64,000 nucleotides of DNA from Pseudoalteromonas sp. Z1A8 (GCF_011378855.1 NZ_WTLB01000019.1:1-64000), one strand, 5' to 3'. Positions 33,679 through 42,387 are shown, numbered from the stretch's first letter. Translations and numbers: made by a program. The notes: generated by a model not told the origin, from the letters alone.

Positions 33679-34462
33679 CGAAATATGGTGGCGCTTAGGT
33701 TTCTTTTTTAGCATTTTAGTTATTATGATGCTGCTTGAATCGCGTATGCCTGCGCGTACATCTCCCATTAAAAGCAGCACTCGTTGGTTTGCTAATTTTG
33801 GATTAGTGTTTGCATCATCAGTTATTGCGCGCTTAGTGGTCCCTATTGGGTTAACTGCCGTGGCACTTTATAATCAAGAACACGGCATAGGCTTATTTAA
33901 TCAAATCGCCATGCCAAGCGTAATAACTATTGTTTTAAGCATGCTATTACTCGATATACTCATTTACTGGCAACATAGGTTATTTCATAACGTACCTATT
34001 TTATGGCGTTTGCACCGTGTACACCACGCCGATGCACACGTAGACACCAGTACAGGCCTGCGCTTTCATCCTATCGAAATTATACTTAGCATACTTATAA
34101 AGCTCATTGCAGTTACTGCCTTAGGTGTACCTGCTATTGCAGTATTAATATTTGAAATAGCACTTAATGGTTTAGCATTATTTAACCATGCAAATATACG
34201 CCTACCCAATGCAATAGAAAAACCACTGCGTTTAATATTAATGACGCAAATATTGCATCGTATTCACCACAGCCAAGTAGTTAGTGAAACTAACTCAAAC
34301 TATGGTTTTAGTGTAATTTGGTGGGATAAATTATTTGGCAGCTACAAAGATAAAGCAAAAAAAACCGACGCAGATATAAACATTGGCTTAAAAGAATACC
34401 CCAGCCAAAAGCAAAATACCTCGCTTTGGGGTTTACTGTTTATGCCATTTAAGAATAAATGA
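33671..34462 (+). CDS. Fatty acid hydroxylase / sterol desaturase family protein
   Basis: The 263-residue membrane protein has four or five helices and the diiron histidine boxes HRLFH, HRVHH ('RLHRVHHAD') and HRIHH ('LHRIHHSQ'), with 'NHANIRLP' between. These enzymes insert oxygen into lipid chains or sterol-like rings. The substrate here is unknown; a membrane lipid is a reasonable guess next to ynjF. It is the last gene of the long operon, ahead of the terminator at 34571-34592. Confidence 0.85.
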   Translation: MTNEIWWRLGFFFSILVIMMLLESRMPARTSPIKSSTRWFANFGLVFASSVIARLVVPIGLTAVALYNQEHGIGLFNQIAMPSVITIVLSMLLLDILIYWQHRLFHNVPILWRLHRVHHADAHVDTSTGLRFHPIEIILSILIKLIAVTALGVPAIAVLIFEIALNGLALFNHANIRLPNAIEKPLRLILMTQILHRIHHSQVVSETNSNYGFSVIWWDKLFGSYKDKAKKTDADINIGLKEYPSQKQNTSLWGLLFMPFKNK

Positions 34463-34536
34463 GTGGTGGACTCATTCGAGAATTAAACTACGCAATTAAA
34501 CTAGACACACACCCTAATTTTACTGCGCTAGGTAAA

Positions 34537-34600
34537 CTAGCACCTACAGCAGTGATGTTATATTTGTAGGCGCGGCTTTATACCGCGTTTTTGGTGCTAG
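34537..34600. repeat. REP-like three-way-junction palindrome
   Basis: Outer arms CTAGCACC (34537-34544) and GGTGCTAG (34593-34600) enclose two inner hairpins: CCTACA/TGTAGG (34543-34548 and 34565-34570) and CGCGG/CCGCG (34571-34575 and 34583-34587). The TGTAGG-then-GC-hairpin order recalls the REP families of gammaproteobacteria. It lies 75 bases after the last gene of the long operon. Confidence 0.7.
34571..34592 (+). terminator. Terminator of the TonB/ynj operon
   Basis: CGCGG, a 7-base loop and CCGCG are followed immediately by TTTTT (34588-34592). It is embedded in the REP-like element. Confidence 0.75.
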
Positions 34601-34639
34601 TAATAATTAAACTAAACACTAACCTTAATGAAAGAATTA

Positions 34640-34839
34640 GGATGGGTGTCACGTTAATTTTCTTGTTGCACAAATGATTGCCAGCGGTTACGGCAATGCA
34701 AATGGCGTTATATGCAATATCAGGTTGGTAGTAAGCTCCTTTGCCTTGTGTCCAATCAACAAAAACCTTGTTAGGAATAATTACTTTATCTATTCCTTTT
34801 AAAACGTTGCAATGGCTGGTTTAAGTATTCACCTTTCAT
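34640..34839 (-). other. Possible decayed coding remnant in a long gap
   Basis: The 34601-35104 gap has no intact gene. On the minus strand, an ATG at 34839 opens a short frame that, after one frameshift, continues for about 50 codons with protein-like composition ('VFVDWTQGKGAYYQPDIAYNA'). I do not recognise it. It may be the worn end of a lost gene or chance. Confidence 0.25.
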
Positions 34840-35104
34840 AAAATTACCCTAACTCATTGAGATGGTCGCAAACGATGAGAAGTTCGAGGAAATAAAAAAG
34901 GCGTAATTTGCACTTCTAAAAGAACCTTTAAAATAGCTGAGAAAGGTATTAACACTAAAAATTACAATTTAGTTGTTCCGTACAACCTGCACCCAAATAC
35001 AAACTGCGAAAAGCTAAGTGTCTTACTTTATTTGCTTCAATAGTTAACGTGATATCCGTGGGGATTTGAGTAAAAATTTTATGCTTACGTAAACTCACCA
35101 AAAA

Positions 35105-36115
35105 TTAAAGAGATAAAAAATCCAATACTGCACGATTTACTTGCTCAGCTTGATCGACTGTTAAAAAATGTCCCGCATCTTGAACCTGTATAGTTTGAAC
35201 TTTTTTCAGCATTTTATTTGCCCTCTCAAGACTATCTTGATTGTTCATTATGTCATTATCACCAATCATAACTAGTGTAGGCTGAGTAATTTGTTGGAGC
35301 TGCTGATCTGAAAATGGTCGCATTTCGGTAATTAAACCTGGTACAGGATTATCATCAAGTGCTGCCACATATTGATCCAAGTAAATAGAGTTAATCAAGT
35401 GCACTTTGGTAGACAAAGTTTTTAAGCTCTCTTGAACCTCATCGCGTACAGGGTTTAACGTAAACAAAATACTCGACAATAAGTCACCGCTTAGCTCAAT
35501 CCAACCGAACGTTTGCGCAGGGCTAAGCAACACCAAAGCTTGAATGCGCGACATTTCATTATTTGATTCTGCTAGTGCAATAGCAGTCGCCTGCCAACCT
35601 CCCCGCGAGGCACCAACTAGATTTATCGAGTCCAATTGCAATAGATCAAATAATTCTTGATACCAACTTACCACTTGAGTCATTCCTGAAATATCGGTAT
35701 CAGCAAGTGAGCCTCCAGAACCAAGTAAATCGTCAATGGCATAAACCCGATAGTGTTCGGCTAATGCCGCTATATTAGGGTACCACATAGCTGAGTTCGC
35801 TTGCATACCATGCAATAGAACAACAGCCTCAGCATCTTCTGGCCCTGCTACAATAACCCGAGCCTGACCAAGTGAGGTAGGAATACTAAGCTCGCGATAA
35901 GCTACAGGCCACAAACTTAAAGCACGACGATAAAGCTGCTCATTAGATAATGTTTTAGCCGATAGCTTTTGTAACTTAACGTTCTCTATATGACGTTCAG
36001 GTATCAAATAAGCCTGTTGCTCAGGTGCCACTGTTACTTTATCGTCAAACCAATCGCACCCAACCAGTAATGTCAGTGTGGTAAGTATCGCAAACGTGCC
36101 TTTCCAGATTTTCAT
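35105..36115 (-). CDS. Alpha/beta hydrolase lipoprotein
   Basis: The signal has the lipobox LVGC with Cys20 followed by Asp21; by the E. coli rule this keeps a lipoprotein in the inner membrane. An alpha/beta hydrolase fold (about 80-336) shows 'VVLLHGMQANSAMWYPN' (oxyanion region), the nucleophile in GASRGG, an Asp in 'MIGDNDIM' and His in 'DAGHFLTV'. The substrate is unknown; an ester or lipid is likely. An AGGAA site precedes the ATG. It is a single gene with degraded DNA on both sides. Confidence 0.82.
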   Translation of the reverse strand: MKIWKGTFAILTTLTLLVGCDWFDDKVTVAPEQQAYLIPERHIENVKLQKLSAKTLSNEQLYRRALSLWPVAYRELSIPTSLGQARVIVAGPEDAEAVVLLHGMQANSAMWYPNIAALAEHYRVYAIDDLLGSGGSLADTDISGMTQVVSWYQELFDLLQLDSINLVGASRGGWQATAIALAESNNEMSRIQALVLLSPAQTFGWIELSGDLLSSILFTLNPVRDEVQESLKTLSTKVHLINSIYLDQYVAALDDNPVPGLITEMRPFSDQQLQQITQPTLVMIGDNDIMNNQDSLERANKMLKKVQTIQVQDAGHFLTVDQAEQVNRAVLDFLSL

Positions 36116-36468
36116 CTACATTCCTGTATATAAGATGCATTAGTATTTTTAGTATGAGGGAGAGTTTGGCCCTGCCTATTTACTTGTATTAAAATCATAA
36201 TTCGTTATGTTACTTTTAATGTCTCAATCCTATCTAAAAATTAGCCTCGACTCGATTGTTTAGTGGTTTTCTAAGCTAAACATCCATCTTAATTTAAAAA
36301 ATAAGATAATACTTCTAAATTTGTTTTTTAGCCTGGGTATTTGTCTTTTATTGCTTGGTTGCTCTCATCTAATCAATTAAATATGCCATTGTTGCTATTA
36401 AACCTGAATTACACGCATGAAAATAACTGCAGTGATGCAGGCTTGGTGCTTATTAATAATTTCAAATG
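36116..36468. other. Intergenic stretch without a recognised gene
   Basis: About 350 AT-rich bases between the hydrolase promoter and a transposase remnant. No frame here has protein-like composition, and no clear hairpin is seen. It is probably the left edge of the accessory island. Confidence 0.4.
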
Positions 36469-36756
36469 TTATGCGAGTAAATTTTTACAATTACTCACAT
36501 TAGTTCGCCAATGTGTAATGCGGCGGCTACTAATAACACCATGTGCATAGCCCAGAAAAATAATCTTTAGCATTACCGAGAGTGGATACACCGCCGCGCC
36601 CGTTTTGTCGTTGTTATACCACGTGTCAAAGCCTGACAAGTCGATTTTATTTTCGACAATATAACAAAGGGCATACTCAAAGGTGCCAGGCAAAATTTGC
36701 TCAGCAAAATTGATAGGAATGAATTTATTTTGACAGGATAAGTCAGGCTTAACTTC
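36469..36756 (-). pseudogene. N-terminal remnant of an IS1182/IS4-like transposase
   Basis: About 96 codons from an upstream TGA (36759-36757) encode 'EVKPDLSCQNKFIPINF' then 'LPGTFEYALCYIVENKIDLS', 'KTGAAVYPLSVMLKIIFLGYAHGVISSRRI'. That is the N-terminal domain of IS1182-type transposases. The start and the whole catalytic part are missing. A C-terminal piece of a similar transposase lies at 38580-38850 on the same strand but on the wrong side to be the rest of this copy, so two separate copies were present. Confidence 0.75.
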
Positions 36757-36892
36757 TCACCCAAAGAAAGTGCCATAACGGTTTACCATAGGTGAATAAT
36801 ATCTATTAGATCACAGCGAATAGATGGATTAAAGGTTAAAAAGCAATCAATTGAATGTAGTTGGATACGTTCCTAAAAAGAGTAATTCTACA

Positions 36893-36983
36893 GCCTCAAT
36901 GCCCTGTTTACAGGCAATAAAATAGTTGGTTAAAATTAGCGAGCCAACTGTTTTTTGTCCTTGTTTAACAGCTTATATGGGCA
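36893..36983 (-). repeat. attC-like integron recombination site, 3' core degenerate
   Basis: It starts right after the stop of the DUF6624 gene. On the minus strand the left half 'GCCCATATAAGC' with 'ACAAGGACAAAAAACAGTTGGC' nearly repeats the site at 37986-38090. Arms AGCCAACT and AGTTGGTT can pair. The right core, expected GTTRRRY, reads ATTGAGGC here (36900-36893), so it may no longer recombine. Confidence 0.65.
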
Positions 36984-37583
36984 TTAATTCAAGTCTATTT
37001 CAGGATGTTCTTTAATCCCGTACATTTTTTCCATTATTTTTAAATAAAAATCTAAAGGGAGCATCTTCATCTTTTCACGACGTTTATCTACATTAGTCTC
37101 ATCTTCTATAGGGCTAAACACAACTTTACCTTCAGTCACATTAGCTTGAGTACCATAGATTTGTTTCTTTCCTTGTGCAATAAGAACTCTATCAGTTAAA
37201 AGGGCAACTTGTTGTCCGCTAACACCTTCGCCATTCAAATATGATTGTTTTAAATAAGGAAGCATTTTTTCTTTAAATGCAACATCAGGTGAATGCTGGA
37301 TGACTAAAAATGCGGCACCAACTCCCTTAACCCCGACTAAATCCTTTGTAACCCATGAATGCTTTTTGATGATAGTTTTAAGTCTTACTGTATTACTATT
37401 ATCTATTTTTATCATTTTCTCTAGGAGTTCTTTAGGTGGGTTTTGCCACCCTACCTCACCTATTTTGTTTCGAATATGTTGATCTTCGACCTCCATTTCA
37501 ATTAGTTCTTTTTGCAGAGGAAGGTTAACTTCAGCAAAAGAATAAAAAGGTATTATCAACAGTAATAATAGGTAACGTATCAA
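36984..37583 (-). CDS. DUF6624-like secreted cassette protein
   Basis: The 199-residue protein has a signal peptide (1-17, 'YSFAEV'). The C-terminal half has 'FLVIQHSPDVAFKEKMLPYL', 'VALLTDRVLIAQGKKQIYGTQ', the pattern I associate with DUF6624. The start is a TTG with a strong AAGGAG site seven bases before it. Function is unknown. It lies directly against an attC-like site, so it is probably an integron cassette gene, possibly sharing a cassette with the gene at 37696-37980. Confidence 0.7.
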   Translation of the reverse strand: MIRYLLLLLIIPFYSFAEVNLPLQKELIEMEVEDQHIRNKIGEVGWQNPPKELLEKMIKIDNSNTVRLKTIIKKHSWVTKDLVGVKGVGAAFLVIQHSPDVAFKEKMLPYLKQSYLNGEGVSGQQVALLTDRVLIAQGKKQIYGTQANVTEGKVVFSPIEDETNVDKRREKMKMLPLDFYLKIMEKMYGIKEHPEIDLN

Positions 37584-37695
37584 TTGAACTCTCCTTGTAC
37601 ATATAGTTGCCCCAAGCAGGGGATTTTTTGAGCGTTTTGCAGTGAGTAAAATTCCCGCTAACTTGGCTTGTTAGGTTGCTGTTTTACGACAAACA

Positions 37696-37980
37696 CTATT
37701 GAGCCTCGATGCTGTGATAGTCGGCTGATTTTTCGTAACAATTGACACATACAACAGACATTTTATTAAATGCTCGAAACTTCTCAGTCATACCATCTTC
37801 CTCTTCAAACTCCGCTTCACATTTAGAACACCAAGCTTGGAGATCATTAGGTTCGCTTGAGTTCTCAATAAAGCCTACGCGCTCACCTTCAAGCTTCAAC
37901 AAATGGCAACATACAACGGAAGCAACTCTCTTCCCATGTTCGCCACAATCAACATACATTGGTTCAATCTCGGTGCTCAT
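37696..37980 (-). CDS. Small Cys-rich cassette protein
   Basis: The frame is open to 38046, but that extension is read through the attC-like site; the ATG at 37980 follows the site's AGG and starts 'MSTEIEPMYVDCGEHGKR'. The 94-residue protein has Cys pairs CGEH, CCHLL, CSKC and CVNC that could bind one or two zinc ions. I do not recognise a family. A start immediately after the recombination core is typical of integron cassettes. Confidence 0.65.
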   Translation of the reverse strand: MSTEIEPMYVDCGEHGKRVASVVCCHLLKLEGERVGFIENSSEPNDLQAWCSKCEAEFEEEDGMTEKFRAFNKMSVVCVNCYEKSADYHSIEAQ

Positions 37981-37985
37981 CTGCA

Positions 37986-38090
37986 ACCTAACGCCCATAT
38001 TAATAGGCAAAAATGGTTGGCTAAAATAAGTGAACGTAGTGAACAAAAAGCCAACTGTTTTTTGTCCTTGTTGAATTGCTTATATGGCAA
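37986..38090 (-). repeat. attC-like integron recombination site
   Basis: On the minus strand it begins after the stop of the 38091-38366 gene with 'GCCATATAAGC', and ends with the core GTTAGGT (37992-37986) just before the next gene. Arms GGCAAAAATGGTTGGCT (38006-38022, plus strand) and AGCCAACTGTTTTTTGTCC (38049-38067) form the long imperfect stem expected of attC sites. Total length is about 105 bases. No integrase gene is in the window. Confidence 0.78.
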
Positions 38091-38366
38091 TTACTCAACA
38101 CAAAAAGAACTTGAGTTTACCGAAATAACATCACCAGACTGCATTTCTATTTTAAACGTATTACCATCTTGGCTAATTGTATTTACAGATGCTGATTGTC
38201 CGCAAGGACTTTCATTTGGAATACATACATTTGTACAATCGCTAAACTTAATTACGATATTTTCTAGATGCAATTTAAAGCTTACAAGCGTTAAAGCATT
38301 TACCCAATCAAATTCAATATTGATTAGAGTTGCATCATGTAAATTTAAATCTGTAAAATTAGCCAT
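38091..38366 (-). CDS. Small cassette protein of unknown function
   Basis: The 91-residue protein looks all-beta: 'DLNLHDATLINIEFDWV', alternating hydrophobic strands, 'SPCGQSASVNTI' and a C-terminal 'GDVISVNSSSFCVE'. An AAGG site precedes the ATG. It ends one base from an attC-like site. Upstream 'GCTCGTTATATGGC' may be the right end of another worn site. No family is recognised. Confidence 0.65.
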   Translation of the reverse strand: MANFTDLNLHDATLINIEFDWVNALTLVSFKLHLENIVIKFSDCTNVCIPNESPCGQSASVNTISQDGNTFKIEMQSGDVISVNSSSFCVE

Positions 38367-38579
38367 AATCGCCTTGCCATATAACGAGCCTGTAGATTAA
38401 CTCGCTTTTTATTTGTTTTTATTGATTAATAAACCATAGCTGAGTTCCTATTTTGGTTCAATTGATTACTGTATTTTTACGCAGAATATAGAAGTATTTG
38501 ATATTGTTTTAATTGGCGTTTTGGAAGGGATTAAGGGTGCTTGAGTAGCTTAAATTTAGGTTAAAAGGGCTTCCCCTTC

Positions 38580-38850
38580 TTAATGTATCGTATTTTGCAG
38601 CTTTTCTATATTATGAACAAGGTAATACAGCTGCCGCACAATAAATTAAAGGCATTCACTTTCACCAGGCCCCGTAAGGTCAATTTATTCATGCCTTAAA
38701 TCACTGTAATATTCCGCTTTCTATTTGAAGAAAAGTAGGCTCTATACGGTCAAGTCATTTGGCTTTCTTTAATAAACAGCTGTTGTCGAGCAATTGGTCT
38801 GTCTATTTTTACTTTCATTTTGTCTACATAGCTCAGCTTTTTGTGTGATT
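38580..38850 (-). pseudogene. C-terminal remnant of an IS1182/IS4-like transposase
   Basis: On the minus strand, broken frames read 'YVDKMKVKIDRPIARQ', then 'MNKLTLRGLVKVNA', then 'RQLYYLVHNIEKLQNTIH' to a stop at 38582-38580. These are the end motifs (K.KIDS..GR, LTLRG..KV, QLYCLVHNIEK) of IS1182-type transposases, with at least two frameshifts or stops. The rest of the 38400-39141 gap holds no gene that I can see. Confidence 0.7.
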
Positions 38851-39141
38851 CATTATTTATAAACACTAAAGGCAAAAAGAAAGACCTGAGCCAAATTATT
38901 AAGGCTGTACTTAACATTTTTCTTAAGTACTTAACTATGACATCCGTGTAGGTAACAAAGGAGCATCTTCCCTAGAAAAAACCAAAGGTCAGCGCGCTCT
39001 AAAATAGCAGCGCACTATAAGTAATATTTTATATACATTAAGGTTTCTTTATCACGTAAACTTTAATCAGAGTAATTAATTTTATAGTACTATATTTTGT
39101 AAGCTCCAAAATATACGGTTTCTTTTATTGCACCCATTTTT

Positions 39142-41985
39142 CTATAATCGTTTTTCTAAAGTGATATCTAAAAACCTAAACCCACCTGTAGGTAACTGAA
39201 CATTAATCTTCCCATTTGTGATTTTAAACTCATCCCCTGACAAAATATCTTTAATTTTTTTAGGCGATATAGTGTTAAAGGTTACCTCAGCTAGTGCTGT
39301 TTGTGGATTAATATAACCACCATCAACCAAAGTTAAACGTAAGTTAGTCGGTGAGGTTTGCGCGACAACCCAAGCTACATTGCCCTTTACTGTAATGGGT
39401 AATAGCTTTGATTTATCCTTAATACTTTTTTCTACCGTTTTATAAAATTCTTTTGCTGGAAAACGTTGTTTACCATCTGCAGAAACATACTCTCTACCGT
39501 CAGTTAAGTACTCTTGCATAATGTTTTTATAAATAGGGTGTAAATGATCAACTAAAGCACCTCTAGCTGCTTTATCATCAGCGAATACGCCCTTTTGTGG
39601 TGGTGTAATTAACACTAAACCGTTTGGGTATTGAGGTAAGAAACCCAAACGCCTTTCTTTAACACCTGCGGCATAACGTGAAAAATCCCACTCAGTCACA
39701 GGAGCCCCAGGCCATGAGCCATTTAGTCGGCTGAATACCATTGGATTTTCATCTTCGACCTTTTGATCATACAGCGACGTTGTTTTAACATTATTCCCTT
39801 CATCTAAATAATGATTATCTGGTGGCAACATGCCAATATTTACAGGTGAATAGCTTAAAATTTCATTAGGTTTAGGTATGTACAACGCGCCTTTGCCAAT
39901 TAAATCCCAAAAGGTTTTCATGTGTGTTTGGTCAACAGGAAAATTATTAATATAAGTCGCGCCATTGGCTGCACTATAGATGTACTGTCGCAGAGCATGA
40001 TTAGGCAACATTTGATGCGAATTTTGTCTTAATCGATCATAACTTGTGTTATCTCGAGCTAAACGCGCTCCCCAATTGTTAACCGAACCACTAGCCCACA
40101 AACCGACTCTACCGGCAATGCTTAATTCCATCGATTTATCAGTAGTTTCTTCCATTGCAGGTACAAAAACATCGGCGAATTCACCGGAAATTAGCCTTGA
40201 CCACCCTTTTTTATAAACCATTGATTGCCAGAACGTGTGCTTGTTCCTTAAAAACAAGTTGCCGTTGAGTTTTTGTGCCGCCTCCGCTAAAGGAAACATA
40301 AAATCTTCTAACATTATTTCAAAATCTTTATCGTAGTGAGCCACTTCAGGAAAAATTAAAACAGATTTTTTCCCATTGGCTACTTTTAAGGTTTTAATAT
40401 GAGTATCTAAACTACGGTAGTATGGATCGTTACCATGACCGCCCCAATAGGCTGCACCAACATCACCGCTATAGAGTTGTTTGGCTTTTTCTAATATTTC
40501 TGCTTGCGATAAATCATATTTTTTTCTTCGGTCACGTTTATTTTGATAAACCTTGTTCGGTATTGCAGAACGATCCCAATTTTCAGTACCCAGGTTGCCT
40601 GAATCAAGAAATATAGGGCTATCGTATTCATTCGTGATGTGTTTAACCACTTTCTTTGATGTCTTATTTATATCAGACATTAAATATACAGGTAATGGTT
40701 TATGTTTATATGTCGTTTCTTGGTAATGCGTTAACTGCTGGTTTACCTTGTCAATATTATTCAAAATAGCAGCAATTTTTCCAGGAGGATTTAAGTTTTT
40801 AAATTGATTATCCCATCCTTTTTTCGCAATATCTAAAACGTGAATGCTGCTACCACCACTTTGACTACTGGCTAAAATAATTTTATTTGTTGCAGGGTCT
40901 TTCCACATATCGTTATACGAATACTTTCCTGTAACCACATTAGTTTTAGTTTTAGCTTTTTTCATAGTGGCAGGAATAATAGTTAAACTATTACCGTAAA
41001 GGATAAATATACTTTTTTCACCTTGATATTCAACTAGTTCGGTTTGAGCTATTCGATAACCAAACTTACCGAATATAGGTGATATTGTTTTTAATGGAAT
41101 AACGGTTTCAGACTTTGTTTTAGGATCATATAAGGCGATGCTTTGGTTTTTCATTTTAGTGCTGCCCAAAAGCACCTCTTGATTTGCGTCGTCATCAATA
41201 TCTACTACACGTATATCACCAATGGGTGAGCGCATCGCTTTTAATGGGTCAGCAATAAATGGCTTATCTGTGAGTGGTTTAAATAAATATATAGCGCCAG
41301 ATCCTTGCATTGAATTAACAACACCTAGCACCGCTAAAACATCACTACCGTCGGCTTGTTTAAGTGCTCTTAAAAAGTTGATTGAGTGACGTTTCGCTGG
41401 TTGAGAGCGCGCCTGAGGGTTATCTTTGGTTGCTTTGTTTGGGCGCGATTTTTCAATTGAATAAGTTGAAGATGCAATGGTTTTTATTAACTTACCTTGA
41501 GTGTCTAAATAATAAAAATTATTATCAAAACCACCGGCGACCACATATGAAGTATTATCTTTTTTTATAGCGGTAACAGAGTACATAGGTGCATCATTAA
41601 TTTTAAATGACCATTTCAATTTACCTTTGTCGGATAAACAATACACATGACCATCTGCATTAGCGGTCAATATTTCATCATTACCATCACCGGTAATATC
41701 TTGTGTCCAAACATCATGGTTCATAAAACCAGACAATTTATTTTCCCATAAAACTTTACCGTCATAATCTACTGCAAATAAAGTCCCCTCGTAACTTGAG
41801 CCTACGATGTATGAGCCAGATTTGCGATTAGCTGATCTCACTTTACTAATAGTGTATGGGGTTTCAATACTATACAACGCAGGCGTTACATCAGGCCCTA
41901 ATCTACTAGGACTAGCGGTAGTGCAACCGCTTGTTAGCAATACACATAATACAAGGTATGACATTTTTTTGATTATAGTTTTCAT
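39142..41985 (-). CDS. Putative lambda-carrageenase-like glycoside hydrolase (GH150-like) lipoprotein
   Basis: The 947-residue secreted protein has a lipobox SGC (Cys21). Residues about 55-390 look like a PQQ/WD-type beta-propeller: 'GTLFAVDYDGKVLWENK', 'GDGNDEILTANADGHVYCL', 'KGKLKWSF', 'DIDDDANQEVLLGS'. The large C-terminal part (about 430-900) has aromatic and acidic motifs of a hydrolase ('AAYWGGHGNDPYY', 'LIFPEVAHYDKDF', 'GSWPGAPVTEWDFSRY') and a final beta domain. Length and the propeller-plus-catalytic layout match the lambda-carrageenase of Pseudoalteromonas carrageenovora as I remember it. The family call is recall, not alignment. It would act on sulfated galactan of red algae at the cell surface. 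Confidence 0.6.
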   Translation of the reverse strand: MKTIIKKMSYLVLCVLLTSGCTTASPSRLGPDVTPALYSIETPYTISKVRSANRKSGSYIVGSSYEGTLFAVDYDGKVLWENKLSGFMNHDVWTQDITGDGNDEILTANADGHVYCLSDKGKLKWSFKINDAPMYSVTAIKKDNTSYVVAGGFDNNFYYLDTQGKLIKTIASSTYSIEKSRPNKATKDNPQARSQPAKRHSINFLRALKQADGSDVLAVLGVVNSMQGSGAIYLFKPLTDKPFIADPLKAMRSPIGDIRVVDIDDDANQEVLLGSTKMKNQSIALYDPKTKSETVIPLKTISPIFGKFGYRIAQTELVEYQGEKSIFILYGNSLTIIPATMKKAKTKTNVVTGKYSYNDMWKDPATNKIILASSQSGGSSIHVLDIAKKGWDNQFKNLNPPGKIAAILNNIDKVNQQLTHYQETTYKHKPLPVYLMSDINKTSKKVVKHITNEYDSPIFLDSGNLGTENWDRSAIPNKVYQNKRDRRKKYDLSQAEILEKAKQLYSGDVGAAYWGGHGNDPYYRSLDTHIKTLKVANGKKSVLIFPEVAHYDKDFEIMLEDFMFPLAEAAQKLNGNLFLRNKHTFWQSMVYKKGWSRLISGEFADVFVPAMEETTDKSMELSIAGRVGLWASGSVNNWGARLARDNTSYDRLRQNSHQMLPNHALRQYIYSAANGATYINNFPVDQTHMKTFWDLIGKGALYIPKPNEILSYSPVNIGMLPPDNHYLDEGNNVKTTSLYDQKVEDENPMVFSRLNGSWPGAPVTEWDFSRYAAGVKERRLGFLPQYPNGLVLITPPQKGVFADDKAARGALVDHLHPIYKNIMQEYLTDGREYVSADGKQRFPAKEFYKTVEKSIKDKSKLLPITVKGNVAWVVAQTSPTNLRLTLVDGGYINPQTALAEVTFNTISPKKIKDILSGDEFKITNGKINVQLPTGGFRFLDITLEKRL

Positions 41986-42282
41986 TTTTATCCCTGAATT
42001 AAGTATTTACTCAAACATTTGATATTTCTATTATGCGGAAGGATTAAACAAGAGAACCACTTTAATTACTATAATTAAATAGACAAAGCCGAGTCACTAA
42101 ATTTACTTTTGGACTAAGCGTTCATCTTTTTACTGAACTAGACTGCCACCCTAATGAAATATACAAAACGGTGCCATTAAATTTAATTTTAGATTAATAA
42201 TTTATCTTTTATCGCCGGGTTATTTCATTTCATCCATTAAATAAGTCATTAGCGCTCTTACTACAAAACAAGACTGTTGTGG
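41986..42282. other. Intergenic upstream region of the carrageenase-like gene
   Basis: It is AT-rich without a gene. Two loosely similar blocks, near 42094-42130 ('CACTAAATTTACTTTTGGAC') and 42170-42210 ('CATTAAATTTAATTTTAGAT'), suggest an old short duplication that may hold regulatory sites. No firm promoter is called. Confidence 0.35.
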
Positions 42283-42387
42283 TCAACTAATTCCGGACAG
42301 TGGGTTAAGTTTGTCTTCTGCTACAGCAGGGGCAAGCATTCGATTATAGCTATATGGCCCGCGCCAGTTATAGTAATTCATCAAATA
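42283..42387 (-). pseudogene. C-terminal remnant of an IS3 family transposase (OrfB)
   Basis: Thirty-four codons read 'YLMNYYNWRGPYSYNRMLAP' and end '...KLNPLSGIS' at a TGA (42285-42283). That is the end of an IS3-type OrfB integrase (Y.NYYN..RPH..). The adjoining TTGTGGTCAACTAATTCCGG looks like the IS end. The rest of the element is missing. It marks the right edge of the accessory island. Confidence 0.75.

Noticed and set aside
36573..36776. Separate 67-residue gene on the minus strand
   Set aside because: It overlaps the transposase remnant in another frame and has no protein-like motif; the recognisable transposase residues are in the other frame.
37903..38400. 165-residue plus-strand gene
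   Set aside because: It runs through the attC-like site and antisense to two cassette genes that have ribosome sites and protein-like sequence.
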